Shown: positions 48,445-60,439 of the stretch, piece after piece | How the letters are laid out: the number at the start of each line of letters is the position of its first letter | Numbering within the stretch: the stretch's first letter is position 1 | Assembly (NCBI GenBank): GCA_037039925.1 | Contig: JAXRKP010000634.1 | Location: 135,001 to 199,000, forward strand | Reading direction: 5' to 3' | Length of the DNA stretch: 64,000 bases | From: Doris montereyensis | Taxonomy: Eukaryota > Mollusca > Gastropoda > Nudibranchia > Dorididae | The notes under the pieces: model-generated | What the model was told of the DNA's origin: nothing | The model's input: the letters and a program-made list of their open reading frames with translations, nothing else | The model's database searches: none | Program-made: the position numbers and the translations under genes

Positions 48445-51400
48445 GTAAGTAAAACATGACAGATGCCAGAAGATGAAAGATCTATTATTTGTTTTAAAAA
48501 TAGTAAAGAACTCTTGTGGATTGTTTTTATGGTCAAGATGAGGTTGTGTTTTCCATATATATAAATTTCAACTTTTGTGTTTGTTTTCATTTTCTTTTTC
48601 TGGCTGAACGCAACCCATAATATTTGAAAAAGAGACTTTTAATGAGATGGACACATATATATATATATATATATGAAAAGTTTATATTAAATATGAATCT
48701 AATTCTGAGATTGAAGGATATTCTTCGCCAATCCTGTTCCAATTGATGATTCTTTGCAATGACCTTTTTATACACATACATAAGAAAGAAGATATGTGTA
48801 AAAACAGGTAAATTTTCTTGTGTTTTCAAGTAACAGGTTGCTTTGTTGTTTTTTGAGTAGACAGGTGGTATTGGTAGGTCCTACTTCTTTCCTTTTTTCT
48901 CTTCTACTTGTTTTTCATCTTGCTCTTTCCTTTTAAGTCACCCTGAGATCACTGCATATGGTAGGTGTAGAGTATATATATATCAATGAAACAATTTTTT
49001 TTTTTTTTTTTTTTAACGTCAAGGTGGATGAAGACTACATTCAAGACAAATTCAACTTAACTGGTCTAAATGAACAGGTTCCACACTATAGACAGGCCTT
49101 GGACATGATCCTAGATTTAGAGCCTGGTAAGTTTATCGATACACATGTATATATATATATATCTCGTACCGATTTTCAGGACCATATGATATAATAAAGA
49201 CATCGCAATCACAAGAAACGCTTGTATTGTGGTCTTAATCCTAGTAGCGATCCCCATTTTACCGGAAATGACCTCCTGGGATGTGGAGTAGCCACAGCCG
49301 CTGGTGGAAAAATTAGCAGGTGGCGAAGGAAAAGCCAAGATTTTGACTAGGGTAGAAAAGGACTGTATTACTGTGATAAGTCATACTAGACATATAAAAC
49401 CATACATTTTCTGAAAGCTGATAACACGAGGCATTAATATTTTGATATTAGATATAAATTTAGTTTGTTGATTATTTGTCTTTAGACCAAGAAGGAAAAA
49501 ATGGAGGTTTCTTCCTCTGATAACTCTATCTCGACATCTAATTCATTATGATTTGTGGATTCATTCATAAATGACATTTAACTAGGGCCACTGTTGTCAG
49601 TTTACATCACCAACTGTCTAACAACACTTAGATCAATGATCTTTATTGTGTTGATAAACAATGAAACACTAAACAAAAGGGGGTGATTACACAGTGAACA
49701 CTACTCACTAAAGTGCATCACTTCGCCGATTGATAACAAGGTCTCTAGGGACGCTATATGAGCTTAAAATAAACAATGTTTTCATTGGCTGTTACTTCAT
49801 TATATACAGTGCAATTTTCCATTATAGAAGGTCAGGGTCTATGCCCTTTATATAGGTCTGTGGCTCTTCCCGGTCAAACACGGAACGCCCTATATATAGG
49901 ACCGTGGCGCTTTCCGGTCAAACACGGTACACCCTTTATATAGGGCCGTGGCCTTTAGAGGGTTAATCATATCTCTGGAAATATTTTGTCTCTAGTTTTC
50001 ATGCGTGCATGTAACAGGGACTTGGTAGTCCAGAGGTAAGGTGTCAGTCTCTCAACCAAAAAGTAGTGGGTTCGAGCTCTGTCGACGGTTGAAAAACTTT
50101 CTCGTTTTCTCGAGCAACATCTACCCCTTGGTCCAGATGGGTGGATTGACACCTAGTCCCATTGGTGACGGACAATGAAAAGGAGGTCCTGTGTGCAGAT
50201 CACAACACTCTGTGCACGTTAAAGATCCCTTGGCTGTTTACATGGCAGTCGGGGCAAAATTAAAGATCCTACCAAAAATCCTGAGATCAACTTTGTTGTG
50301 GATGTGGGTAAATCAAATTAAATAACCTTACTCAACTAGGGTAAAATGAGTGCAGGTGGCAGACAATCTATGTGAGGTGATGGAACTAAACGTGTCTGAC
50401 AGCCTGATCTAGTTGTTCTGTTTTCAGTTTAAAAGGGATCCACAAGAAAATTGTCCCGTTCATAGCTTTATAGATTTATGATTTTCTTTGCCTTAACAAC
50501 ACAGTAATTGTTATGTTATGATATTAATGTTATACTGACGTTCAATTTGATTTATAACTTTTATTCTCTAAGTAGAGTTGTGTGGACAGAAAAGGTTGAT
50601 GGTTGTGAATCTGCAGGTACTTGATTTCGCAGAAATTTAATTTTCAGGGTGGATAGGATTTGGGTAATAGGCCGTAATGGCTGTGACGGAAATTTACTTA
50701 CTGGTTAACACTGGGAGCCATCGTTCATTGATGGTTTGCAGGCCAAATGTACATTGGTGAATTCCCCCCAAACCCAACCCCCCCCTAAAAAAACAAAACA
50801 AAACAAACAAACTATTTACTTTTCAATTTGTGCTTAAGAATTATTCATCATGACTTATTATCTCTTTTGGTATTATTTTTCTTGGTGGTAGGGGGTTGAT
50901 CACAGACCAGTTCAAATTTGGGAATTGGTTTTCAGGTCAATTCAAATTTGGGAATTGGTTTTCAGGCCTATTGTAGGCTGCTTGTTTTCACCCCTTGAGC
51001 AATGTAGTTTTGCTCACACTTGTTTTTCTGGATAAATGGGCAAGAGAACATAATTCTGTTAAAGTTACTAATCTATGTTAAGGTATTACATATTTTTGCT
51101 GTTCCTTGGTTTTGTTTGTCTTTTTTGGGCTGGAAAAATAATTAAAATTTTTTTTTTATTCAATTCTCTCAATACACAAATTCTTGAATTGAAAGAAGAA
51201 GAGGAAGAAAATATTGACGGAGATGTGGTGGAACAGGCCGCTGAGTTGGCCTACGGTCTCATACACACCCGTTTTATTCTCACCAACACCGGCCTCATCA
51301 AAATGGTATTCCGGTCTTGTTCATCTTGGGAGGTCATGGCCTCTAGGTTATTTTAAAATTTAAATAAACATTTGAGTTTGTTTACTGTCTTTTTCTTTTC

Positions 51401-54400
51401 TTTTGAAGATTGTTTGATATATTTTTTTGCGCTTAAGTCTCATGAAAAGAAAAAAAGTTTCTATATGAGAGGTCATGTTACCATACAGCAATATCTTATT
51501 TGACCTTTGTTAAAAGCCATTGTTACATATTAAAGGTTAGTGTTAAATATTTGGAATCTATTCATCGGGCCGTCTTTGAACTGCGGTTTGAAGCAAGTGT
51601 TAAATGGAGTCCTATCGTTCCTATTAACTATTCCTTGGTTGTACGCATTTGTCACGTTAAATATTTTAAATTATTGTTAATTACCATTCATCCTTTCAAG
51701 TCTTCTTTCATGAGGAGTAAAGAATGTTCAGATGTCGTTCAATTGCTTGCTGAGTTAGTAATTTTACCTTTTTGTCTTTGAAGCCCCTTTTTTTTTTGTA
51801 AAGGAGTGAGTACTTTGGCCGTGTGACTTCAACTAGATATAACATTATACATAAATAAAAAATATATAGATCTCAAGTGCCACCAATCTTCTTCCGTTTA
51901 AAAATAATATTCTGGCCATGTTTGATAGGGGGAGGGAGGGCCAGCCTTTAGGGGATTTTGATAAACCTCTTCCGTTTTTGTTTTTAGCCCGTAATAGATC
52001 CACATGACCAGTGTTTCTGCCAGGCTTCTTCCTTATTGTTGTTGAGCAATGTTATCACCTTGTGTTTGTTTATTTAGTTGTTTAATTTTTTTCGTTGGGT
52101 TTTTTTTTTGCCTTTGCTACACACATGTTTTTGCTTTTATGGGCGCTTCCTCCTTATGCATGAGACAATTAAGAATACTGTGTGTTGTTAGTGTTTGGTT
52201 TTTTTTTTTTTTGGGGGTCAGGGTTTGGTAAGTAGGTATTTTATTTTATTTTATCTTTTAAATTTATATGTTATACAGGGTTGTTTTTTTCTCTCTCTTT
52301 TTCTGTTTTGTTTGGTTTGTTTAAAAAACAACAAAAGTCTGATGTATGCTACCGTCGAAGACGTCTATTACTATTCCATAGCGTAATTAGGAAATTGCTT
52401 TTTTTAGATGACGAGCTGGAAGAAAATCCAAATCAAAGCGACCTCATTGAGCAGGCAGCAGAAATGCTTTACGGGCTCATCCATGCACGGTACATTATGA
52501 CTAACCGAGGCATTGCCCAGATGGTAAGGCCCGCACATCTATTGCTTACATTGCATTTACCTAGTCTGTGATGAACCTTATGAACTTGTCTTACATAAGC
52601 TGATAGATGAAGCTCCTGCCTTAGACTGGTTGTTGAGAATTGACTTCTTTTTCTTAGTAGGCTACTATTCATTGATTATTCGTGGTCTATACCCTGGTAT
52701 AGGGTGAAAAGGCAGTGATGAAGATGATTCATTGATGACAGGAAGTGTAGTGGTGTACATTTGGATGAATTTTTAAACATTTTGTTTTATAATCTATTCA
52801 TCATCATCATTGCCTTTTCACCTTATACCAGGGTATAGGCCAAGAACAACAGACTTCCACTTATTCATATCTTTTGTGAAATCCTCCACTAGCCTTCTCC
52901 AGGTTAATCGTGGCCTACCCCTAATCCTCTGCCCCTGTGGGTTCCTCTGAAGGGCATGCCTTGTACTGTAGTACTTCTCTATTATCATCATCATCATTAT
53001 TATTGTTATATTGCTTTGAAGATGAGAAAGTACTTTCATAACATTAGACAAGTAAGGAAAAGAAAAGGCAGTGAAGTTGGCAGTGTGACACTTTTTTTAA
53101 AAAAATGGAAGCATTTGACGGAGCCTTTGTTCTTTCTATTCAATCAACTGTGTGTACGGTTAAAGGGAGTTTTTTTTATTATTGATTACGTCACGGTTTG
53201 GTAGCACTATAGATTAACACAGCCCATTGATTTGTGTCATGTATTTTGAAGACTTGATTTTATGTGTTACCTTTTGGAAAGTTGCTATTTTATATTATTA
53301 CTGCTTTTAAAAAAATTTCTTTAAATCAAAATAGTATTTCTTTAATTTGAAAGTGTGCTGCCATTTAACCGTTTGCTTTGCTTGAACTTGTATTTTGAAT
53401 TTAGCTGTAAGCTTCTGATCTGCATATAAACAATTAAAATGAAGCAAAGAAGAAGAAGGAACATTTATATCATGTCGTAAAATGTCCATCTCTATATAAT
53501 GTACATAGGAGGAATAAATAAGCTAATAAGTCAAACCTATTTAAAGTGTTTTGAAGAAATCATTTCTGATAGTAGCATAAACTTTCAAAGTCGTGCTATG
53601 CAAGACATTGGCTTCAATAATTAGCTGTTTCATATGCTACATTATGAATATGTACAAGACTTATTGTAGTTTATATTTTTTTATGTTTTCTGTAGTCCTT
53701 TTAACAATACTACTGTTAATTCATTTGTTGTTGTGTGATATATTGAGGACAAAAAGAAAAAAATCCCATTCAAAACTAACAGTAACAGAATACAATGAAA
53801 GATATCAATAATTTTGTTATCTATCACAGTTTCTAAAAACATTTATATATATATGCTTATACGTTTTGTTCATGGGTATTCTAATTATGTTTTTTTTTTG
53901 CCTTTGATTGTTGCCAGATTGAAAAATGGCAGCAGGGAGATTTTGGTTATTGTCCGAGGGTATATTGTGAAAATCAGCCAATGTTGCCCATAGGTAAGTC
54001 TTATCTGTTTTGTTTTTGACTTTTTCGGTCGAAAAATAGTTCGTAATATTTGATTTTATCATTTGAAATGTGTGTGGCTATCACTCAGGAGAACCCAGTT
54101 CTGGTTATCACTCAGGAGAACCCAGTTCTGGCTATCACCGGGAGAACCCAGTTCTGGCTATCACTCAGAGAACCCAGTTCTGGCTATCACTCAGGAGAAC
54201 CCAGTTCTGGCTATCACTCAGGAGAACCCAGTTCTCAGTTCATGACCAGACACTGAATTAATATGGGTCAAGAAGACTGTCTAGTGGAAGGCTGCTTTGC
54301 CTATGATGAATTATATCCGCTAAAAGATAGTCTACACTCGATGACCCTAAAACGTATTGAAGTAAGTGATATTTATAGTTTCTCCTGTCCACGTCAAGTT

Positions 54401-56254
54401 TTGTTAACACTTTCAAATTGTACACTTTTGTTTCGAATCTGTCTCTTTTTTTGCAAGCAAATCTCGCACTTTTTCTGTTCATGGGGTTTGGCAACACTGT
54501 AATCGTTGGTAATCACGACGACGCTGGTTCAAACAACCACAGTTGGCACAGGTGGGGATATTTCCCGCACAATGTTGTACTCTTAGAAAAGGTGCTGCAC
54601 TCTTCTTTCCTCACTTGACTCAGGTGTGAATGGGTACCCAGCTATAGGTAGAGACAAATCTTGTCAGTGTGTTGGTACAAAAAGCCAATCAGGCTTGTGT
54701 ATGGTATGCTCCCCAGAGTTGGAAAAGGACTTTGAATGAAATGACCTGCTGGGGGGATAGATCATGTACAGTTGGTGAGCCTGCACCTGTGCGGGGGAAT
54801 AAAGTAGTTAAGTTCCGTCAAGGCCATTACGGCCCATGGAGCCGGTGCCTATTCCGGTTTCTGTAGCGTGAATCGGAACAGGTGATAATACCTCCTGGAC
54901 AGGACGCAAGTCTGACGCAGGTTTTTACTCTAAAGCTAGTGCTTGTACCCATTTGCACCTGGGTCGAATGGGGAACATGTGTGTTAAGTGTCTTTCCCAA
55001 GGAACATAACAGTGGGTCCAGCTTTGCTAGGATTCGAACCCGGGATCTCAGGATCCGTAGCCTAACCACTCGACCGCCACCAACAACGCCATTTGTGTGG
55101 GGATACGGCCTATTACAAAATCCATCTTTGTCTTAAACAAGCTTACTGGTCAATCTCTTCAGGTTTGTCGGACGTGCCAGGGGAGGCGATGGTCAAGCTG
55201 TACTGCCTAAGTGCCAGGACGCCTACACGCCAAATCCTCCCGCCACCACCACACGGACGGCGCCTACTTTGGCACCGGTTTCCCCACATGCTCTTCATGG
55301 TCCATCCCGAGTACAGACCCAAGCGGCCGGCCAACCAGTTTGTACCCAGGTGAGAGAGAGAAATCTTGCGTGAGAGCTTTTTGTAAGAGTCATAATACCA
55401 CGGTTTCTGAATCCGTCTAAATGTCACATCCACAATATATATATATATATATACGAGATATGAGGGTATTTTCTTTTCAAATGATCAAATGCATGTTTCT
55501 TTTGTGTTTTTATAAATATTGGAGGCCTTGATCCAAAAGCAGAGGGCTGCAGTTACGCACAACATATACACAAATATAGAAATTTTTTCCTTCCCGTTTC
55601 GGAAACTCTAACCTCATATTTAAAGGAATGGATTAACTTGTTTAAATCTTTTATAAAGTTCAACTCTAGCCTTATTAGTCCATTTTGTGCACAACTGATT
55701 ATTTCTTTCCATGTACTACAGTCTAAGTACTAAAATAGTTATTAAACTGAAATCTAAGAAGCACAACATATTGCAGCCCTGTTCGATGATCTGTTACACG
55801 CACTTACGTGTTCAGACAGTTTCACAGTCGATATTGTTGTCCCACCTCCTACACATTTGACAGTGTTGGAGTTGGAGTTATATTATGATCATTATCAGAC
55901 TTACAGTCACAACAAGGGGACTTGGTAGTCCAGAGGCAAGGGTGTCAGTCTCTCAATCAAAAGGTCGTGGTTCAAGCCCTGGTCGGCCGGGTGAAAAATG
56001 TTCTCGATTTTAAAAATTATGTTTATGAAGGTGAACAATTTTTTCCAGTGTTTTTTTTTTTACTATGCCCACACTGACCCGTAGTTATGTAACCAGTACT
56101 TGTTTCAGTGGCTTGTAGAATTTAATCTTATTCTGTCCCATGCAGACTGTATGGTTTCAAGATTCATCAACTGGCGTATCAACTTCAGCATCAAGCCGCT
56201 TCCAATTTCAAGATGCCAATGCGAGGCGGTGGGCACCCCAGCAGCAAACGATGA
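48375..56254 (+). CDS. CSNK2B: Casein kinase II subunit beta
   Basis: Regulatory subunit of the CK2 tetramer. It dimerises through a Cys4 zinc finger and docks the alpha subunits. Coding exons: 48375-48444, 49024-49126, 52408-52523 (or the alternative 51196-51305), 53918-53993, 55163-55349 and 56146-56254, all GT-AG with matching phases. Seen: N-terminal [24 protein letters not shown], the acidic loop [50 protein letters not shown] (first zinc Cys pair), [19 protein letters not shown] and the tail [19 protein letters not shown] ending HPSSKR. The tail differs from the vertebrate KTIR end. A two-base deletion in exon 2 and three single-C losses in exon 6 break the frame. The intact remainder argues for assembly error. 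Confidence 0.96.
48862..48970 (-). repeat. Family C dispersed repeat (CSNK2B intron 2)
   Basis: On plus: ttggtaggtcctacttcttt, pyrimidine tract, then caccctgagatcactgcata. Confidence 0.82.
49024..49126 (+). CDS. CSNK2B: CSNK2B exon 3
   Basis: 103 bp encoding [34 protein letters not shown]. Acceptor cgtcaag, donor cctg|gtaagt, phase 1 out. Confidence 0.97.
49845..49965. repeat. About 50-bp tandem repeat (CSNK2B intron 3)
   Basis: Three units of ccctttatatagg, ccgtggc, cggtcaaacacgg. Confidence 0.8.
50020..50330 (+). mobile_element. SINE B, near full length (CSNK2B intron 3)
   Basis: Head acttggtagtccagaggtaa, B box gggttcgagctctg, body ggaggtcctgtgtgcagatc, tail tgtggatgtgggtaaatcaa. Best plus-strand example. 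Confidence 0.9.
51196..51305 (+). CDS. CSNK2B: CSNK2B alternative exon 4 (diverged duplicate)
   Basis: 110 bp from acceptor ttgaattgaaag to donor atg|gtattc, phase 1 in and 0 out, exactly as the regular exon 4. It encodes [37 protein letters not shown]. 17 of the last 29 residues match the regular exon, and most core positions (EQAAE, YGLIH, R, TN, G, M) are kept. The acidic loop is replaced by a Glu run without the NPNQS sequence. It is open throughout and shows no decay. The donor and polypyrimidine tract are weaker than those of the regular exon. Including both exons would shift the frame. Confidence 0.8.
52408..52523 (+). CDS. CSNK2B: CSNK2B exon 4 (regular)
   Basis: 116 bp encoding [39 protein letters not shown]. 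Acceptor ttttttag, donor atg|gtaagg. Almost identical to animal CK2-beta, including the acidic regulatory loop. Confidence 0.97.
52689..52840. repeat. Inverted repeat (CSNK2B intron 4)
   Basis: ccctggtatagggtgaaaag with gcagtgatgaagatga (52691-52727) and its near complement at 52798-52840, with a loop of about 70 bp. Confidence 0.75.
52826..52975 (-). pseudogene. LINE C-terminal relic (CSNK2B intron 4)
   Basis: Minus-strand [37 protein letters not shown], the conserved LINE tail motif G-R-P-x-x-x-W-R-R. Confidence 0.65.
53918..53993 (+). CDS. CSNK2B: CSNK2B exon 5, first zinc-finger half
   Basis: 76 bp encoding [25 protein letters not shown]. It contains the first two zinc Cys. Acceptor gttgccag, donor atag|gtaagt. 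Confidence 0.97.
54076..54240. repeat. 27-bp tandem repeat (CSNK2B intron 5)
   Basis: About six units of ggctatcactcaggagaacc cagttct, with 2-3 bp length variants. Confidence 0.93.
54608..54800 (+). repeat. Family E dispersed repeat, copy 1
   Basis: cttgactcaggtgtgaatgg ... gtatgctccccagagttgg ... gtgagcctgcacctgtgcgg. Second copy at 62872-63100. Confidence 0.75.
54806..55090 (-). mobile_element. SINE A, full length (CSNK2B intron 5)
   Basis: Minus strand: head GGCGTTGTTGGTGGCGGTCG, B box CGGGTTCGAATCC, body, 3' end GGCCTTGACGGAACTTAA. Confidence 0.88.
55163..55349 (+). CDS. CSNK2B: CSNK2B exon 6, second zinc-finger half, three single-base losses
   Basis: Reads [14 protein letters not shown], then the remaining parts ([44 protein letters not shown]) in different frames. 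Each shift is one C short in a C run: 55206-55207, 55230-55231, 55282-55285. Length 187, where phase needs 190. Acceptor cttcag, donor cccag|gtgaga. Confidence 0.93.
55438..55455. repeat. Short (TA)n
   Basis: About 18 bp of TA shortly after CSNK2B exon 6. Confidence 0.8.
55915..56020 (+). mobile_element. SINE B head (CSNK2B intron 6)
   Basis: acttggtagtccagaggcaa, gtcagtctctcaatcaaaag, gtggttcaagccctgg, then truncated. Confidence 0.75.
56146..56254 (+). CDS. CSNK2B: CSNK2B terminal exon
   Basis: Completes VPR, then [35 protein letters not shown], stop TGA 56252-56254. Acceptor catgcag. HQL replaces the usual HPM, in frame. Confidence 0.95.
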
Positions 56255-56800
56255 ATTAGGTGACGACGAGGGCGACATCCTTCCAATACGGCCGCGTTTT
56301 GAGTCGCTCCCCATTGTGATGACGTTGACAGGGGCAGGCATTCGGGAGAGGGAGGAGGCGGTGGTGGGAAGAAAAGAAGCGACAGAGCGTGGGGCTCGGG
56401 GTTGCCAACAGGAGAGCAGCTGCTAGGGAGAGAGCGAGTGTGTGTGTGTGTGTGTCTGTGTGTGTGTGAGGCATTCACTAAGATCCTTGAGATCTTCTGT
56501 ATGTGAAGAGATGGAGAGAGAGAGAGTGTGTGTGTCTGAGCGAGGTATTCACTTTGATCCTCGCCTCGGGATCTTCTGTATGTGTGGAGAGAGAGAGAGA
56601 GTGTGTGTGTCTGTCTGTCTGTTTGAGAGCGAGGCATTCGCTGATCCTCGAGATCTCGTGTATGTGACGATACGAAAAGAGAGAGAGAGATGGAGAAACA
56701 GAGAGAGCCTTAAAACTTAGCGAGTTCTCAGGCGATATGAAAATTCCACAATTGTAGAGACAGTTTAGTTTTAAAGAATAAAAACATATTTTTTTCCCTC
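56255..56800 (+). other. CSNK2B: CSNK2B 3' UTR candidate with (GT)/(GA) tracts
   Basis: Three imperfect units carrying (gt)n or (ga)n plus gcgaggcattcactgatcct (about 56420-56700). A possible polyadenylation signal aataaa is at 56777. Confidence 0.45.
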
Positions 56801-57061
56801 ATCTTCTCTGGTCAGGGGTCATTAGGATATTCGCTTGTCAAAATGAAGCCTTTTCAAGATATATGACAATAACATACATGATGTACTTTTGTGTATGGTT
56901 TATATTTGTACAGAGCATTTTCCACGCTGTTGAATCTGTACAGTCATTGTTTGTTGTTTGATATTTTTCATGCATGTTGAGTGGATTGTCAGAAAAACTA
57001 ATTTCAGTTGATGATTTCTGTAACGTTTGATAACCCTTCTCTTTTGTGGAGACACGGAGGA

Positions 57062-57067
<6 letters not shown>

Positions 57068-57107
<40 letters not shown>

Positions 57108-57110
57108 AGG
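57068..57110. repeat. (ATC)n microsatellite
   Basis: About 40 bp of catcat. Confidence 0.95.
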
Positions 57111-57720
57111 CACTTGCGACTTGCATATCTTACCTTCATTGTGTAGATATAATTCATACATGTTCACACATTGCAATTGGGTTATATTTCTTTTTCCCTG
57201 TGTTCTTTGTCATATTTTGCATTTAAAAGCCAACATAAGCGTCATGGATACATAGCGGTGAACTAGTGCTAGAAAAACCCCAAAACAAATATAGTTAGTA
57301 TGGGTTGGATTTTGTTTGTTTGTTGTTGCCTTGAGACGGTAGTACACATCCAAAGTTAACGGGAGAAACTCAGAGAGAAATTCTGAGATGCTATTCTGAG
57401 TTCATAATAATGCCGCTGTATTTCGCCAGAAAGAACAGCTTGTAAAATTTAATTATTATTTTTTATCTTCCTTAAAGCGGATTAATTCAAGTTGAATCAT
57501 CCACGTTGTCGGGAATCTTAAAGAAAAATTGTTTGCGCAGTCAGAATCCGTCTTTTTAGCATTTGAAAAGGTTGGCAGCTTACCTCTCATCTTGCTGTTG
57601 CCCCTTTATACAGCCTGAAATATCGGTGTATGGTGGGCAGGGGTGACTTTCAGTGAACTCAAAAACATTTCTGTGTGAAATTAGTCGTGTGGCCCTATTT
57701 CTGATAGTGCATGGTCAATG
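57110..57720. other. Intergenic, no gene seen
   Basis: Unique-looking AT-rich sequence without exon signals that I could connect. Confidence 0.35.
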
Positions 57721-57721
57721 G

Positions 57722-57845
57722 GCGTTGCTGGTAGGTCCTACTTCTTTCTTTTCTCCTCTTGCACTTATTTCATCTTGCCATTTTCTCTAAATTCACACCC
57801 TGAGATCAATCACCACATTATGCATTATGGTGAATGGATGGGGTA
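57722..57845 (-). repeat. Family C dispersed repeat
   Basis: On plus: gctggtaggtcctacttctt ... atcttgccattttctctaaa ... caccctgagatcaatcacc. Confidence 0.8.
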
Positions 57846-58224
57846 ATTTTTTGATGAAAGAAGATGCCCTATTTATTATTTGAGTGGGTTATCAGTCTAG
57901 ATACGCCCAATTTGTGTGTGCTCGATTTTTTTGGGGTGGAGAGGGCTTTGTTGGCTTTCTTGTTTGTTTTGTTATTGTGGGTGGGTGGTGGTGGTAGTGG
58001 CTAGGGAGCTGGGGGAGACGAAAGATTTATTCCAGGTTTTTCAGTGACTTTACTTTGGCAGATGAAAATATTTAGCGATATTCCATATCATCTCAGGCAT
58101 TGAAGCTTTTATTGTTGCTACTGCTAGCTGGCCGCCCTGCACCGTGACATCACAGTGTGTCACAGTGCACTTGTTGTTTTCTCATTTCTTTTATTCTGGT
58201 AACACAGTTGTATTGATTCAGCAA

Positions 58225-58412
58225 TACGGTAGTCACTGGATAAAAGCACACTCTGCATAAACACACGCCACACGCCTACATCTGCTGACCGAATTTTTAC
58301 TATATAATAAAAGTGTTCCCATAAACACAATGTTCCCATAAACACGCAGTTTGCATAAAAACACGCTTTTTCCTGCGCTCAAAGGGTGTGCGTTTATCCA
58401 GCGACTACTGTA
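58225..58412. mobile_element. Palindromic MITE (family D), copy 2
   Basis: Ends tacggtagtcactggataaa and gtttatccagcgactactgta-type complement. Confidence 0.85.
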
Positions 58413-58734
58413 TTCGTATTTTGATCTTTAAAAAATCTAATTTTGATGACAGTGTTGCTTCAAATTGGGTCTATAGACTTTATATTTAGATGTAAAACGT
58501 AAGCTGCATTCAGTAAGTTTCTGGCGCACCGGGAATTCCCGGGCATTATAAGAACACCAACAGTGAACGCTCGCATATTGGAACTGAAAGAAGTCTTAGA
58601 TCTGGTTTACACGTAAAATCAATTTTTCTTTTACACATTTTAGTGTTCCATTCTTTTTCTCTAATGGTGTGTAGTGCTGCTTTGCAAATTTTTTTTGGCT
58701 TCTTTATTTAACCATTTTTGTTTAATAGAGCATG

Positions 58735-59000
58735 GGCCGGGAAACTTATTGAATGTAGCTTTTTCTTCAGTTCTTCAATGGCAATCTTCCCCAATCAATA
58801 GCGTCCTGAACATTTTCAATTGTATCAATTCCGATCAACCAGCACTCGTGTCCCGCTCCCAGTCCAGGAACTCTGAAGTTGTTTTTTAATGTGGCTGGTA
58901 TCTGGATTGTTGACTTCATCTTATCATTTCTTCTAATATGGATATGATGATGAGGACGACAAGAGCCTGTATCGCAGTTGATGTGTCCTACGTACTTAAG
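58735..59000 (-). other. Unassigned open segment
   Basis: Minus-strand reading VGHINCDTGSCRPHHHIHIR, then STIQIPATLKNNFRVPGLGA, GHECWLIGIDTIENVQDAID, bounded by stops. The composition (Cys/His cluster, then mixed globular-looking text) is less repetitive than its surroundings. I do not recognise a family. It could be a relic of a mobile element or a single exon, or a chance ORF. Confidence 0.3.
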
Positions 59001-60160
59001 ATTCGCCGTTAAAAAATATATAAAGAGAAGGAAATGAATCAATGTCAGACTAGAGTCAGGGTTAAAGAGATATGTATACGTGTTATGTATTGCTCAGGTG
59101 CAATCGTGTAAAAAAAACATATACAGTGGGAGATGTTTTGTGATTTAACACTTTGTGTATATGAATATGGCCAAGTTTTTTGTGTGCACGGTTTGTTGTT
59201 TTGTTTCCCTTTTTTTGGTATTGTTTTTGTTATGCTTGAGATTAATGGGGACATCCACCCCCACCCCACCCCACCCCACAGAGATTTCCCTTTCCTGTCT
59301 ACTACAATCTTCTTTCTGAAGGCCGTCACCCTGAGCGGTTATTTTATTATGGACATGGAAACTTTTCTCGGCAGATGCAAATTGTTTACGCCACTTACCT
59401 CCTGACAATGACATCATCACTCACTGTATTCTTTTGGTCGCCTTTGTTTTTGTATTTACTCATAAATTAATTGAGGGTTTTGGTTGGGTTTTTTTTTTCA
59501 TTTCCATCATTGTTTTGTTTTCTTTTTTTTTTCACCAAGTTTGCTATAGTTTGACTAGTACAGGTAGTACACTATGCTGTGAAGCTTACTTTGTTCTTTT
59601 TTTTAACATTTGCGGACAGAAAAGCATCCCGCCATGAGAAAAAGACGAGTGAACGTTTACTCCCCTGCACCGTTGTTGATAAGAAGAAGAAGGAATATGC
59701 TGCGATGAAACACTTACTTGTAATAATGATTGACATTTCTTTGCCGTTAGAAGCGATTACCAAATATTTTCTTTCAACGTTATTCCAACCCCGCTCGCAC
59801 TCCATGCATTGTTTGTTGCTTTGTGTGTTGCCTATTAACCGTAAAAATAAACTTTTTTTTTTGCTCTCTACGTACGTCCATTACTGCCTGATTTATATTT
59901 TTGTGTACCGGTAAGTAAATTAAAGAATTTAAAAAACACAAAACTAAACATGTAGATAAATTCCTTGAGCATTTGTCCATCAACGTATTAATATTTCAAG
60001 TAAGTTTGTACAGTCTGTGAAATGATTTATTACTATATTATATTACTAGCATTCATGGTTTTTTTACATGAAAGCCGTTCTCATCAAACTCGCCTGAAAC
60101 TCATTTTCTCATTACTTTGCTTGCTTCACCTCAACAATTTGTATTTTGTGACCCGTTTAT
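59000..60160. other. Intergenic, no gene seen
   Basis: T-rich stretches and a caccccacccc run at 59258-59280. Short frames only. Confidence 0.35.
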
Positions 60161-60162
60161 TT

Positions 60163-60432
60163 ATGCAGTGGCCGAGCGTTTGGGCTGCCGGAGGTCCCGG
60201 GTTTGATTCCTTTCAAAGCTAGGGTCCGACATTGTGTTTCTTGGGATAGACACGTATCACGCATTTTCCCCACTCAACCCAGGTAAACAAAAATGGGTAC
60301 GAGCAATAGCTTGGGAGTAAAAGTCTGCATCAGATTAGCGTCTTGTCCGATCACCTGTTTCGCTTAACGTTATTGAAACCGGGATATGCTCCAGCTCTAT
60401 ATGGGCTGTAACGGCCTTGGAGGAACTTTACC
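60163..60432 (+). mobile_element. SINE A, plus orientation
   Basis: Head gcagtggccgagcgtttggg, B box cccgggtttgattcc, body, 3' end aacggccttggaggaactt. Confidence 0.85.
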
Positions 60433-60439
60433 TTATTTA

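Noticed and set aside
48375..56254. CSNK2B as a processed or decayed pseudogene
   Set aside because: Introns are present and all splice sites and phases are intact. The breaks are restricted to homopolymers and there is no other decay.
56191..56637. 148-codon minus ORF with HTHTHT
   Set aside because: Antisense of the CSNK2B last exon and of the GT/GA tracts in its 3' UTR.
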